Below, one piece after another: positions 33,023-41,890 of a stretch of DNA of 64,000 nt. Under the pieces are notes generated by a model. That model saw only the letters and a program-made list of their open reading frames with translations. It did no database searches and was not told the DNA's origin. The translations under genes were made by a program, and so were the position numbers. The stretch lies in NCBI RefSeq assembly GCF_011038655.2, contig NZ_CP064954.1, positions 124,001 to 188,000 on the forward strand, read 5' to 3'. This stretch comes from Corynebacterium lizhenjunii (GTDB lineage: Bacteria > Actinomycetota > Actinomycetes > Mycobacteriales > Mycobacteriaceae). The first letter of the stretch is position 1. Each line of letters starts with the position of its first letter.

Positions 33023-33332
33023 GGCAGCTCATCTTTCCACGGCGGTTAGCTTCTTCCGGCAGCGGGTGCGCATGGAGGCAGCGGGTGTGCACGAAAGTAG
33101 CCGCCGGTGCAGCTCTGCCGTGGTGCCCAATGGCTATGCGCGCTGCACACGACAGCGCGCCCGGGGCTACTTTAGTAGCCATCGCGCGGGTGGGTGGGTG
33201 TGCACCTTTGGGCGAGCTTTTCAACGCCATTTCCGCAGCATAGGCTATGTATCACTTGCTCAGGACGGCCAGTTAGAGCAAGTCCCCAATACGGGTAGTT
33301 CGTGTTACTGCAACCTTAGAAGGAGATCCATC
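33023..33332. other. Spacer between yhhQ and small porin-like gene
   Basis: About 310 bp without a supported gene. It should contain the divergent yhhQ promoter and the promoter for the 50-residue peptide. AGAAGGAG at 33318-33325 is that peptide's ribosome-binding site. Confidence 0.4.
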
Positions 33333-33485
33333 ATGATTACTCTGATCATTGACGCTATCACCGGCATTTTCAAGACCCTCCCGGAGATCATCGGCGCATT
33401 CGGCGGCGCAGGCTCCTCCACCGCTAACTCGGTGGGTTCCTCCGCTTCCTCCGTTGCTGACTCCGCTGCTAATGCCACCAAGTAG
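33333..33485 (+). CDS. 50-residue amphipathic peptide, porin-like
   Basis: Tiny protein MITLIIDAITGIFKTLPEII... with an amphipathic N-terminal helix (about residues 1-22), a Gly-rich turn and a Ser/Ala-rich tail. AGAAGGAG lies 7 bp before the ATG, and a strong terminator follows, so it appears to be a single-gene transcript. Size, helix content, lack of a signal peptide and isolated gene structure resemble corynebacterial PorA/PorH/PorB-type cell-wall channel peptides, but I cannot align it confidently with a named porin. It could also be a small membrane-active peptide. Confidence 0.6.
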   Translation: MITLIIDAITGIFKTLPEIIGAFGGAGSSTANSVGSSASSVADSAANATK

Positions 33486-33498
33486 CAACTAGCCTTTC

Positions 33499-33535
33499 AG
33501 CCCCCGCCCCGGGTTTCGCGCCTAGGCCGGGGGCT
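33499..33535 (+). terminator. GC-rich hairpin after the small peptide gene
   Basis: AGCCCCCG (33499-33506) pairs with CGGGGGCT (33528-33535) with further internal pairing. A U-run is lacking. Confidence 0.6.
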
Positions 33536-33561
33536 GTGGCGTGCGGCTAGACTGTGGGGCT

Positions 33562-34521
33562 ATGTCTGCTTCCCAGCCTGCCCCCGCCAACTCTGCTGAT
33601 GCCGCGCTTGCCGATACCGCCCCTGCCGGACGCTATGCCCCCAGCCCCAGCGGGGACTTGCACGTGGGTAATTTGCGCACGGCGCTGGTGGCTTGGGCGT
33701 GTGCGCGCAGTTCGGGCCGCCGCTTTGTGTTGCGGGTGGAGGATATAGACACGCAGCGATCTTCGGCGGAGTCGGCGGAGCGGCAGTTGGAGGATTTGGC
33801 GGCGTTGGGCTTGGAATGGGACGAGGTGCTCTACCAGTCCCAGCGCCATGAGGCTTACGCCCAGGCTTTGGGGCGCCTGCCGCACTATGAGTGCTATTGC
33901 TCCCGCAGGGATATTCAGGAGGCGGCGCGGGCGCCGCATGCCATCCCGGGGCAGTACCCGGGGACGTGCCGGGAGCTTTCTGCTGCCGCGCGGGAGGCCA
34001 AGCGCGCTGAGCTTGCCCAGGCGGGTAGGGTGCCAGCGATCCGTTTGCGTGCGCAGGCGCGGGAGTTTAGCGTGCGGGATCGCCTGGCCGGGGAGTATAC
34101 CGGGGAGGTGGATGACTTTATTTTGCGTCGTGGCGGCAATGTGGCCCAGTTGCCGGAGGCGGGCCCGGATTGGGCGTATAACTTGGCGGTGGTGGTTGAT
34201 GATGCCTTCCAGGGCGTGGACCAGGTAGTGCGGGGGGATGACTTATTGTCTTCGGCTCCCCGGCAGGCCTTTTTGGCTAGTGTGCTGGGCTACCCGGTGC
34301 CGGAGTATGTGCACGTTCCGCTGGTGCTCAACGCTGCGGGGGTGCGGTTGTCTAAGCGGGATGGGGCGGTGACGTTGCGGCAGCTGCGCCAAACGCACTC
34401 GGTTGCCGAGGTTTTTGCCTACTTGGCGGCGAGCCTGGGCTCGCAGGCGCGTGAGGCACAGGAGTTGGTGGAGACGTGGGGAGCAATTCCGCGGGAGCCG
34501 GTGGTGTTTGGCGGGCTGTGA
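33562..34521 (+). CDS. gluQ: Glutamyl-queuosine tRNA(Asp) synthetase
   Basis: Truncated glutamyl-tRNA synthetase paralogue that attaches glutamate to queuosine in tRNA-Asp. The 319-residue protein lacks the anticodon-binding domain. It has the HIGH-like motif [19 protein letters not shown] near residue 25, the zinc site CYCSRRDI ... GTC and the KMSKS-like [11 protein letters not shown] 33562 gives an N-terminal Ala-rich extension ([23 protein letters not shown]) containing a near copy of the recurrent motif. Presence of gluQ implies tRNA-Asp carries queuosine in this organism, at least when precursor is available. Confidence 0.92.
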   Translation: MSASQPAPANSADAALADTAPAGRYAPSPSGDLHVGNLRTALVAWACARSSGRRFVLRVEDIDTQRSSAESAERQLEDLAALGLEWDEVLYQSQRHEAYAQALGRLPHYECYCSRRDIQEAARAPHAIPGQYPGTCRELSAAAREAKRAELAQAGRVPAIRLRAQAREFSVRDRLAGEYTGEVDDFILRRGGNVAQLPEAGPDWAYNLAVVVDDAFQGVDQVVRGDDLLSSAPRQAFLASVLGYPVPEYVHVPLVLNAAGVRLSKRDGAVTLRQLRQTHSVAEVFAYLAASLGSQAREAQELVETWGAIPREPVVFGGL

Positions 34522-34607
34522 GCGGACTATGACGGGATGTGACTCGAGCCGAGATACTTCATTTGATGAATTAGTAGCGGCTTAAACTGCGGAGTATAGT
34601 TGCTCCA

Positions 34608-37298
34608 GTGCGCACCAGTTGGAAAATATTTACACGAGATATTGCGCGCCTCGGCCGAACTGCTAAGGCCTGGATCATCATCATTGGCGTCCTGATTACA
34701 CCCGCACTGTATTCCTGGGTCAATATCAAGGCGTTCTGGGATCCCTATGGCGCCACCGCAAACATTGCTGTCGCTGTGGTCAATGAGGACACCGGCGCCC
34801 GGACGAATGTTACGGGTCCGGTCAATGTCGGGGCGCAAGTGGTGCGAGAGCTAAAAGACAATGACCAGCTCGGGTGGCAGTTTTTAGACGCGCGGGAGGC
34901 GCAGCGCGCGCTCGAACGCGGGGACATCTACGCCAGTATTACCATCCCCGCGGATTTCAGCGCGGACCTGGTGGGCATGCTAGACGGGACCTTCCACCAG
35001 CCCCAGCTGATCTACCGAGTGAATGAAAAGATCAGTGCCATTGGGCCCAAGATTACCGATACCGGGGCCAACAAACTCACTGAGCAGATTGATGCCTCCT
35101 TTAAAGAGCAGGTAGCCAAGGCCGCGACTACCGCTGTGCGTGTTGAGGGCAAGGACATTGATGCCCGCCTGTCTAGCGCCCGTGAGCGTAGTGAACGCTC
35201 CCTGGCCAGTACTGTCGAATCCTTGGGGGAGGCCGAAGAGCGCGTGGCAGCCGCCCGGGCTACCTTGGCTGGCTCGCGGGATTCGCTACAGAGCGCCGAC
35301 GCCGGACTGGAAGCTGCTGCCGCGGCAGTCGAAGACGCCCGCGCCGTGTTAGTGCAAGTCCAAGAACTAACCAGCCAGGCGCAGGGGATGGTGGGGGACT
35401 ATAGTGCGGCATCATCAAGCGCGATAGTGGATAGCACCGCAGCGGTGGCGCAAGGAACGGCCCAGGCCCGCGCCACTGCGGCCGAGCTGAGCGCCGCCTT
35501 GGGGGCAGCCGGTGGGCAGGTGGAGCGCCTGCACGGCAACGCGAACGCCGCAGTCAGCGCCGGCGAGGATACCCTGCGGCAACTGCGCGGCCTGCTGGAC
35601 TCCGCAGCGCTAAGCCCCGCGGTGGCCGCCCCGCTGCGGGATTCCCTGGCTGGCATTGAGGCCGCTACTGGACGCAGCCGCGCCCTGGTCAGCCAGATTG
35701 ATGCCCTGGCTGCCGATACCCAGCAAGCCGCCCGCGAGCTTAACGCCGCTGCCGATGCCGTGGCCGCCGCCGGGCAAGAAACCCAGGCCCTGGGCCAGAG
35801 CCTCCAGGACACCGTGGGGACGGCCGTGCCGCAGCTCAACCGCACCATGGCGTCGCTGAGCGCCCGGGCCGGGGCTTTCGCTGCCACCCTCGATACCCGC
35901 AAAGGCCAGGTAGAAGACGGCAGGGAGCTGCTGCGGGGCATCGGCAAGCAAATGGAGGCTGCAGACGGTGCCCTGGCCAGCTTCGGGGAAAACCTGGACA
36001 GTCTGCGCACCAGTGTCGATGCCACCCGCCGAGACCTGGTGACGTTGGCTGCAGCCACCCGGCCGGACGCGCTGAGCACCATCACCGGGCTAAACTCCCA
36101 GGAAATCGGGCACTTTTTTGCGGACCCGGTGGAGGTCACCAGTGAGGCCGTCTACCCTGTGGGGTCCTATGGCTCCGCCATGGCTGCGCTGTTTACTAAC
36201 TTGTCGCTGTGGATTGGCGCGTTCATGCTGATCGTGATTTTCAAGGTGGAAGTGGACCGGGAGGGCTTTGAGCGCATCAGCGTGGGCCAGGCCTACCTGG
36301 GGCGTTTCCTCCTGCTGGCGCTGTTGGTGGTGGCCCAGGCGGTGGTGGTTACCGTCGGTGACCTGGTCATTGGCGTGCACACCGTCAACGCCCCCATGTT
36401 CGTGCTCACCGGCGTTCTGATCGGGCTGGCGTATTTGAGCATCATATATGCGCTGACTTCGGCGCTGGGACACCTGGGCCGCGGCCTGGCCATCGTGCTT
36501 ATTATTCTGCAGATTCCCGGCGCCTCCGGGCTCTATCCAATTGAGATGATGCCCGACTTCTTCCGCGCGCTCTACCCGCTGCTGCCGTTCTCCTATGGCA
36601 TTGATGCGCTGCGGGAGACCATTGGCGGGTTCTACGGCCTGCACTATCTGCAATACCTGGGGGTACTGGGGCTGATGTTTGTGCTGGCCTTCATCATCGG
36701 CCTGCTGGGGCGCCGGGGGCTGGCGCACTTCAACCTGTTGTTTAATCGCGACCTGGCGCGCACTGAATTTATTAACGCCGAACGCGTGCAGATTGTGGGC
36801 GACGGCTACCGCATTGCCGATGTCCTGCGCGCCCTGCAAGGCCCCGAGGCCCTGGCCGCCGACTTGGAACGCCGCACCCACAACTACCGGCGGTGGATCC
36901 GCTGCGCCGCCTGGCTGGGTGTGGCCGGCATGGTGGTTCTGGGCGTCGTGGCCTGGGCGGTGCCCAGCCAAAAGCCGCTGCTGCTGGGAATTTGGACCCT
37001 GTGGTGCATGCTGCTCATTGCCGTGACCTTGCTGCTGGAGTACATCCGGCAGTCCGTGGCCCAGTCCACGGAGCTGGTCCACCGGGATCAGGACTTCTTG
37101 CAGCATTCCGTGGCGGCCCGCGGCCAAGGCGTGCACATTGATGCCGGCACCACAGCCGACGGTCCCAGTGCAGTCGACGGTCCCAGCGCAGCCGACGGCG
37201 ACGGGGCTATCGCAGCCGACGGTCCCAGCGCAGCCGACGGGAACGGGGTTAGCGCAGCCGACGGTGGCAGCAGCGACAAGGAAGGAGCCGAAGCATGA
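34608..37298 (+). CDS. YhgE/Pip family membrane protein (large, with coiled coil)
   Basis: A 896-residue protein. One N-terminal helix (residues 18-38) is followed by a domain with AVVNEDTGARTNVTGPVNVG typical of YhgE/Pip, then a long Ala/Gln/Glu-rich extracytoplasmic region (about 190-500) predicted to be alpha-helical coiled coil. About six C-terminal helices follow, resembling ABC-2-type permeases (LIGLAYLSIIYALTSALGHLGRG, GLYPIEMMPDFFRALYPLLPF). A C-terminal tail has ADGPSAADG repeats. Relatives include phage-infection proteins and ESX/T7SS-associated membrane proteins. GTG start without an obvious ribosome-binding site. Overlaps the second YhgE gene by ATGA. Confidence 0.85.
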   Translation: MRTSWKIFTRDIARLGRTAKAWIIIIGVLITPALYSWVNIKAFWDPYGATANIAVAVVNEDTGARTNVTGPVNVGAQVVRELKDNDQLGWQFLDAREAQRALERGDIYASITIPADFSADLVGMLDGTFHQPQLIYRVNEKISAIGPKITDTGANKLTEQIDASFKEQVAKAATTAVRVEGKDIDARLSSARERSERSLASTVESLGEAEERVAAARATLAGSRDSLQSADAGLEAAAAAVEDARAVLVQVQELTSQAQGMVGDYSAASSSAIVDSTAAVAQGTAQARATAAELSAALGAAGGQVERLHGNANAAVSAGEDTLRQLRGLLDSAALSPAVAAPLRDSLAGIEAATGRSRALVSQIDALAADTQQAARELNAAADAVAAAGQETQALGQSLQDTVGTAVPQLNRTMASLSARAGAFAATLDTRKGQVEDGRELLRGIGKQMEAADGALASFGENLDSLRTSVDATRRDLVTLAAATRPDALSTITGLNSQEIGHFFADPVEVTSEAVYPVGSYGSAMAALFTNLSLWIGAFMLIVIFKVEVDREGFERISVGQAYLGRFLLLALLVVAQAVVVTVGDLVIGVHTVNAPMFVLTGVLIGLAYLSIIYALTSALGHLGRGLAIVLIILQIPGASGLYPIEMMPDFFRALYPLLPFSYGIDALRETIGGFYGLHYLQYLGVLGLMFVLAFIIGLLGRRGLAHFNLLFNRDLARTEFINAERVQIVGDGYRIADVLRALQGPEALAADLERRTHNYRRWIRCAAWLGVAGMVVLGVVAWAVPSQKPLLLGIWTLWCMLLIAVTLLLEYIRQSVAQSTELVHRDQDFLQHSVAARGQGVHIDAGTTADGPSAVDGPSAADGDGAIAADGPSAADGNGVSAADGGSSDKEGAEA
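37152..37270 (+). repeat. Degenerate tandem repeats encoding ADGPSAADG tail
   Basis: The units GCAGCCGACGGTCCCAG and shorter variants recur about six times at the 3' end of the first YhgE gene. Likely length-variable between strains. Confidence 0.65.
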
Positions 37299-39343
37299 AG
37301 CACGCCCTAGAGGTATTCCGCACAGACTTGCGCCACGCCCGCAACAGCGTGATGGCGTCGGTGGTGCTCTTCGGCTTGGTGGTTATCCCTTTGCTGTTTA
37401 CGTGGTTTAACGTGCTGGCCACGTGGGATCCATTTGATAACACCAGCCAGCTCAAGGTGGCGGTGGCCAGCGAGGACACTGGCTACGACAGTGATATCCT
37501 TCCGCTGCCGATAAATGTTGGCGAACAAGTCCTGTCCCAGCTGCGCGCCAACGAGCAACTGGACTGGGTGGTCACTAATTCGGAGGATGCCCTGGACGGG
37601 GCGCGCTCCGGCGCCTATTACGCGGCGATCATCTTGCCGGAGTCCTTCAGCACGGACATGCTGACGTTTTATACCCACGGCTCCCATTCGACGGATATTG
37701 CGCTCTACACTAATGAGAAAAAGAACGCACTATCGCCGAAGATCACCGGCGCGGGTGCAGAAGGCGTGTCCTCCCAGATTGCAGAGTCCTTCACCGAGAC
37801 CCTGGGCGAGGTGACCCTGGGCGTGGTGGCTAACCTCAATAGCTTTGTGGATTCCGGCGACACCCAGGCCGCCCTGGACCGCGTGGAGCAGCGCGCGGCA
37901 TCTGCTCAGGAGCAGATGCGCAGCAGCGCCCGGACCGCGCGGGCCCTGTCTGATCTGGTGGCCTCCACCGTCCCGCTATTGGATAGTGCGCAAAACATCC
38001 TCAACCGCCCCACCCCGGAGATTCCCCCGGCCAGTGGCGGTGTGGACGTGCCCACTGAGGCTCTTGATGCCGCCCTGGCACGCACCGTTGAAAGCTATGG
38101 CACCGTGCGTGAGCGGGTGGCAGCGCTGCAACGCACTGCCGACTCCACCCGCCAGACCCAGGCCGGTGCCCTCAATCTTCTCGCGGATCAGGTTGAGTCA
38201 ACCACCGCGGGCTTCCGCGGCATGCGAGATTCTGTTAATGCCGCCCTCAGTCCTATCAATCCCGCCCAGGCAGCCATCATCACCGGCCAACTGGACCAAG
38301 TGATTGCGGCGCAGGACGCGGTGCAGGCGCGCTTGCGGGCGGCGGTGCCGGAAGGGGGTATCGGCAAGCAAGAGCTCGACAGCCTGGACAAGGCGCGGGA
38401 CTCTATTGCTGGTCTGCGGCAATCGGAGCTGCGTGCAACGGTGCAGGAGCTGCAGGACTCCCTGAGTGGGCTGCGCGGGACGCTGTCCGGGCTAGACACG
38501 CCCACGGAGCTAAACACCGACGGGCTGCGACGCACGCAGGCGACCACCGCCAACCTGGCCCAAACCCTGGATGAGCACGCGCAGACCCTAGGGGAGCTGC
38601 GCCGCGAGATTATCTCTGCCCGCGACACTGGTGACTTGTCCGGGCTAGCCAAGCTCGCCGGCGCCGACCCCGATGCCCTGGCCAGCGCCCTGGCCGCCCC
38701 CGTCGGCGTGGAGCGCCAGGCTGTCTACCCCGTGACGAGCTTCGGCGCGGGTATGGCCCCGCTGTACACCACCCTGGCACTGTGGGTGGGGGCGCTGCTG
38801 TGCTCGGTCTTCTTGCGTACCGATGCCCCCGTGGGCTCCCCGCGTCCCATCGCCGCCTACTTTGGCCGCTTTGGTATTTTCGCCCTCCTGGGTGCCGCGC
38901 AGTCCACCCTGGTCAGTCTGGGTCTACTGTTCTTTGTCCAGATTGAACCCGCGCATCCCGTGCTGCTGGTTGTGGCCTCCTGGGTGGCGTCTGCGGTGTT
39001 CATGTTCCTGATATATGCGCTGGTCGCCGCGCTGGCCAACGCCGGCAAAGCCCTGGCGGTTCTATTGCTGGTGATTCAGATTTCTAGCTCTAGCGGTGCT
39101 TACCCGCTGCACCTGCTGCCCGAGTGGTTCCAAAACATCAGCCCCTGGCTGCCCGCCACTTACGCCATCCGGGCTTTCCGCGCCGCCATCGCCGGTACGT
39201 ATCACGGCGACTTCTGGCTCTCCCTGCTAGCACTCTTGGCCTTCGTGATTCCCACCCTGCTCCTGGGCACCGTCCTGCGCAAACCTTTGGAAGCCTACAC
39301 CACCAAGCTCAACTCCGCGCTGGAGTCCACCAAGCTGATGTAG
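37295..39343 (+). CDS. YhgE/Pip family membrane protein (second, coupled)
   Basis: A 682-residue paralogue of the upstream protein with the same architecture: N-terminal helix (MASVVLFGLVVIPLLFTWFNV), VASEDTGYDSDILPLPINVGEQV, a long helical extracytoplasmic stretch (about 170-450) and six C-terminal helices including SSSSGAYPLHLLPEWFQNISPWLPATY. The start ATGA overlaps the first gene, so the pair probably forms a heteromeric complex, perhaps an ABC-2-like export channel. No ATPase gene is adjacent. Substrate unknown. Confidence 0.85.
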   Translation: MKHALEVFRTDLRHARNSVMASVVLFGLVVIPLLFTWFNVLATWDPFDNTSQLKVAVASEDTGYDSDILPLPINVGEQVLSQLRANEQLDWVVTNSEDALDGARSGAYYAAIILPESFSTDMLTFYTHGSHSTDIALYTNEKKNALSPKITGAGAEGVSSQIAESFTETLGEVTLGVVANLNSFVDSGDTQAALDRVEQRAASAQEQMRSSARTARALSDLVASTVPLLDSAQNILNRPTPEIPPASGGVDVPTEALDAALARTVESYGTVRERVAALQRTADSTRQTQAGALNLLADQVESTTAGFRGMRDSVNAALSPINPAQAAIITGQLDQVIAAQDAVQARLRAAVPEGGIGKQELDSLDKARDSIAGLRQSELRATVQELQDSLSGLRGTLSGLDTPTELNTDGLRRTQATTANLAQTLDEHAQTLGELRREIISARDTGDLSGLAKLAGADPDALASALAAPVGVERQAVYPVTSFGAGMAPLYTTLALWVGALLCSVFLRTDAPVGSPRPIAAYFGRFGIFALLGAAQSTLVSLGLLFFVQIEPAHPVLLVVASWVASAVFMFLIYALVAALANAGKALAVLLLVIQISSSSGAYPLHLLPEWFQNISPWLPATYAIRAFRAAIAGTYHGDFWLSLLALLAFVIPTLLLGTVLRKPLEAYTTKLNSALESTKLM

Positions 39344-39406
39344 CTGCTGGTGGGCCCTGTTGCGCTGCTCGCGCTGCTCGCGCGGCGGCTCGATGGCGCG
39401 GTGCGC

Positions 39407-39484
39407 GGTGACCCGTTTTCTGCGCGTAAGGCCCACGATTTTGCAGGCGCAAAATTGATGCCCTTCCGCGCAGAAAATGCACCA
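39407..39484 (-). repeat. Palindromic dispersed repeat, copy B (inverted)
   Basis: Reverse complement aligns with 4867-4938 almost throughout, with 5-6 substitutions, two 1-bp gaps and a 6-bp extra segment (GCCTGC) at the centre. Both copies lie next to a tRNA-Ser gene. Confidence 0.75.
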
Positions 39485-39523
39485 TATTAGGCGGCCCATT
39501 AGGGGGCCTGTTCAGGGGCAGAT

Positions 39524-39557
39524 AAAAAATTTCCCCGGACCCGAAGGTCCAGGGAAA
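39524..39557 (-). terminator. Terminator of tRNA-Ser(GGA)
   Basis: On the minus strand the stem TTTCCCTGGACC/GGTCCGGGGAAA closes a UUCG loop and is followed by TTTTTT. Confidence 0.92.
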
Positions 39558-39565
39558 TCTACTGG

Positions 39566-39651
39566 CGGAGGATAGGGGATTTGAACCCCTGAGGGATGTG
39601 ACTCCCGCACGCGTTCCAGGCGTGTGACATAGGCCGCTAGTCGAATCCTCC
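39566..39651 (-). tRNA. tRNA-Ser (anticodon GGA)
   Basis: Minus-strand cloverleaf: acceptor GGAGGAT/ATCCTCC, anticodon loop CTGGAAC (GGA), long variable arm GCGGGAGTCACATCCC and T-arm CAGGGGTTCAAATCCCCT. CCA not encoded. Confidence 0.95.
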
Positions 39652-39765
39652 GCTGAGAAACATTAGCAGGGTGGGCAATGTGGGGCAAAATCTGCAGGTA
39701 GCTCAGGGATTTGCGGAGGGGCGGCGGCATAGGATTGGCGCGCAAGGGGGTGGCGCGCTAGGATA

Positions 39766-39862
39766 TGGGAAGGATTTCGCGTGGCGTACATCCTGTGAAC
39801 TCCCCCAGGGCAGGAATGCAGCAAGGGTCAGCAGGCTCTGACGGGTGCGCGGAATCCCTTTA
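39766..39862 (+). ncRNA. ffs: Signal recognition particle 4.5S RNA
   Basis: Contains the SRP domain IV signature: GTGAACTCCCCCAGGGCAGGAA, interrupted here for length, then GCAGCAAGGGTCAGCAGG. The ends AAGGATTTCGCG and CGCGGAATCCCTT pair into the terminal stem. About 97 nt, the small bacterial type. Location beside aspT/dnaX matches corynebacterial genomes. Exact ends are approximate. Confidence 0.88.
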
Positions 39863-39970
39863 CACTTTCGGGGGAGGGGGCTTCCAAAACGTGGGTTCAT
39901 TGTTAGTATTAGGCGAACGCTAGTCACCGCTGGCAAAACACTTACTCACACTGAACTCGAGGAGGAGCGC

Positions 39971-41242
39971 ATGTCGCTGCTTTCGTTGGACTCCGCGCAG
40001 CTGCAACAGCTGATGGAACGCACTCGCAAAGACTACGAGGAACTGCAGGCCAAGGGGCTCAAGCTAGACCTCACCCGCGGCAAGCCATCCAAGGCGCAGT
40101 CCGACTTGGCTAATGATCTGCTCACGCTGCCGGGGGAGAGCAGCTACACCGATGCTGCAGGTAACGATCTGCGCAACTATGGCAACCTAGAGGGCATCCG
40201 GGAGCTGCGTGAACTGTGGGGCAAACTGCAGGGGATTAGCGCCGACCAGCTGGTGGCAGGGGATGCTTCTTCCCTGAACATCATGTTTGACCTCATTTCT
40301 TTCGCCTACACCTTTGGTACCAATGACTCGCAGCGTCCCTGGGGCCAGGAAGAGACCGTGAAGTGGATTTGCCCAGTTCCGGGTTATGACCGTCACTTTG
40401 CTATCACGGAGCGCTTCGGCATTGAGATGATCACCATCCCCATGCTCGAGGACGGCCCGGACCTGGGCGCGGTGAAGGAGCTGCTGCAGGACCCGCAGGT
40501 CAAGGGCATGTGGGTAGTGCCCATGTTCTCTAACCCCACCGGCTACACCATCAGCGACGCTAAGGCACGTGAGCTGGCTAGCCTGGAGGCCGCCGCCCCC
40601 GACTTCCGCGTGGTGTGGGACAACGCCTACGGCGTGCACACACTGACCGAGGACTTCCCGGAGATCCTGCCCATCATCGACTACGCCGAAGAAGCCGGTA
40701 ACCCCAACCGCTTCTGGGTGATGTCGTCTACCTCCAAGATCACCTTCGCCGGCGGTGGCGTGGCGTTCTTCGCTTCCTCTAAGGCCAACCTGGATTGGTA
40801 CTTGGACATCGCGGGCATCCGCGGGATTGGCCCGAACAAGATCAACCAGCTGGCTCACCACCAGTTCTTCGGCTCTGCGGAGGGTGTGCGCTCTGTGATG
40901 CGCCGCCATGCCGCATTGCTGGCGCCCAAGTTTGACGCTGTGCTGCGCATTCTCGAAGAACGTCTGGGCGAGTACGAGGTTGCCCACTGGACCAAGCCGG
41001 AGGGCGGCTACTTTGTCTCCCTCGACGTGGTCGACGGTACCGCCTCGCGCGTGTGGGAGCTGGCCAAGGACGCCGGAATTGTGCTGACCAAGGCCGGTTC
41101 TGCCTTCCCGCTGGGCCAGGATCCGAATGATCGCAACTTGCGCCTGGCTCCTTCGCTGCCGCCGCTGTCTGAAGTGGAGACCGCCATGGATGGCGTGGCC
41201 ACCTGCGTGCTGTTGGCTGCGTTGGAGAAGCTCAGCGCCTAA
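39971..41242 (+). CDS. aspT: Aspartate aminotransferase, corynebacterial AspT type
   Basis: PLP enzyme of the unusual class Ic aminotransferases first defined in C. glutamicum. The 423-residue protein starts MSLLSLDSAQLQQLMERTRKDYEEL with GAGGAGG upstream. Motifs are LDLTRGKPSKAQSDL near residue 35, CPVPGYDRHFAI, VVPMFSNPTGYTIS, VWDNAYGVH and the Schiff-base lysine MSSTSKITFAGGGVAFF. Lies between ffs and dnaX as in C. glutamicum. Confidence 0.93.
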   Translation: MSLLSLDSAQLQQLMERTRKDYEELQAKGLKLDLTRGKPSKAQSDLANDLLTLPGESSYTDAAGNDLRNYGNLEGIRELRELWGKLQGISADQLVAGDASSLNIMFDLISFAYTFGTNDSQRPWGQEETVKWICPVPGYDRHFAITERFGIEMITIPMLEDGPDLGAVKELLQDPQVKGMWVVPMFSNPTGYTISDAKARELASLEAAAPDFRVVWDNAYGVHTLTEDFPEILPIIDYAEEAGNPNRFWVMSSTSKITFAGGGVAFFASSKANLDWYLDIAGIRGIGPNKINQLAHHQFFGSAEGVRSVMRRHAALLAPKFDAVLRILEERLGEYEVAHWTKPEGGYFVSLDVVDGTASRVWELAKDAGIVLTKAGSAFPLGQDPNDRNLRLAPSLPPLSEVETAMDGVATCVLLAALEKLSA

Positions 41243-41259
41243 GTCCGCTTGGCGCGGGG

Positions 41260-41327
41260 CCGCCTTGCGCCCAAGGCCGCCCTGCGCCCAAGGCTGACCT
41301 GCGCCCAAGCCCGCCTAGCGCCTACCC
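41260..41327 (+). repeat. Four 17-bp tandem repeats
   Basis: Units CCGCCTTGCGCCCAAGG, CCGCCCTGCGCCCAAGG, CTGACCTGCGCCCAAGC and a more diverged fourth, between aspT and the next gene. A minisatellite in the intergenic spacer. Confidence 0.8.
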
Positions 41328-41341
41328 CGGGGAAGGAACCC

Positions 41342-41884
41342 ATGAACGGTGAAGAGACCGCCTATTGGCTGGACTCTGTGGTCCCAGCACCGCTGGAGTT
41401 CAAGGACGTAGACGGCCACCGTCTGGCGTTGGCGGATGTGGGCAAGGGGGAGAACTTGGTGGCTACCACCCGTTTTGCGGAGGTAGACACTGGTTTGCAG
41501 GCTCATGACCCGGAGGATGGCCGGGATAAGGACGTACGCTGCGAGATTGTGGCTGTGGCGCGCGCTGGGCAGGCAGAGATTGCCCAGGTGGTCATTGAGG
41601 CCGCAGAATTGCTTGCCGATGCCCGCGTGATTCCCGCCCAGCCAGGCACCCTACTGCCCATGCTGGGCCCGGGCCGCCATGGGGTATTAATTGCGCCGTA
41701 TCTGTGGGGTGGGCAGGCCCCGCAAGTCAAGGAGCCGGACCGTTGGACGCTGGTGGTTCAGCTGGTGGTGCTGAGTGATTCGGAGTATGCCTACGCGGTA
41801 GAAGAAGGCGTGGCTGCGCTGCAGGAGGCGGTTGCAGAGAATGATATAGATCTGCTCGACTGGTCTCGCTTGACTGTAGACTGA
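41342..41884 (+). CDS. Conserved corynebacterial hypothetical protein
   Basis: A 180-residue acidic soluble protein (MNGEETAYWLDSVVPAPLEFKDVDGH) with a C-terminal block GRHGVLIAPYLWGG ... WTLVVQLVVLSDSEYAYAVEEGVAALQ resembling suppressor-of-fused-like folds; no catalytic motif. The same gene lies between aspT and dnaX in C. glutamicum. GGAAGGAA upstream of the ATG. LADAR codons contain a near copy of the recurrent motif at 41611. Function unknown. Confidence 0.75.
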   Translation: MNGEETAYWLDSVVPAPLEFKDVDGHRLALADVGKGENLVATTRFAEVDTGLQAHDPEDGRDKDVRCEIVAVARAGQAEIAQVVIEAAELLADARVIPAQPGTLLPMLGPGRHGVLIAPYLWGGQAPQVKEPDRWTLVVQLVVLSDSEYAYAVEEGVAALQEAVAENDIDLLDWSRLTVD

Positions 41885-41890
41885 GAAACC

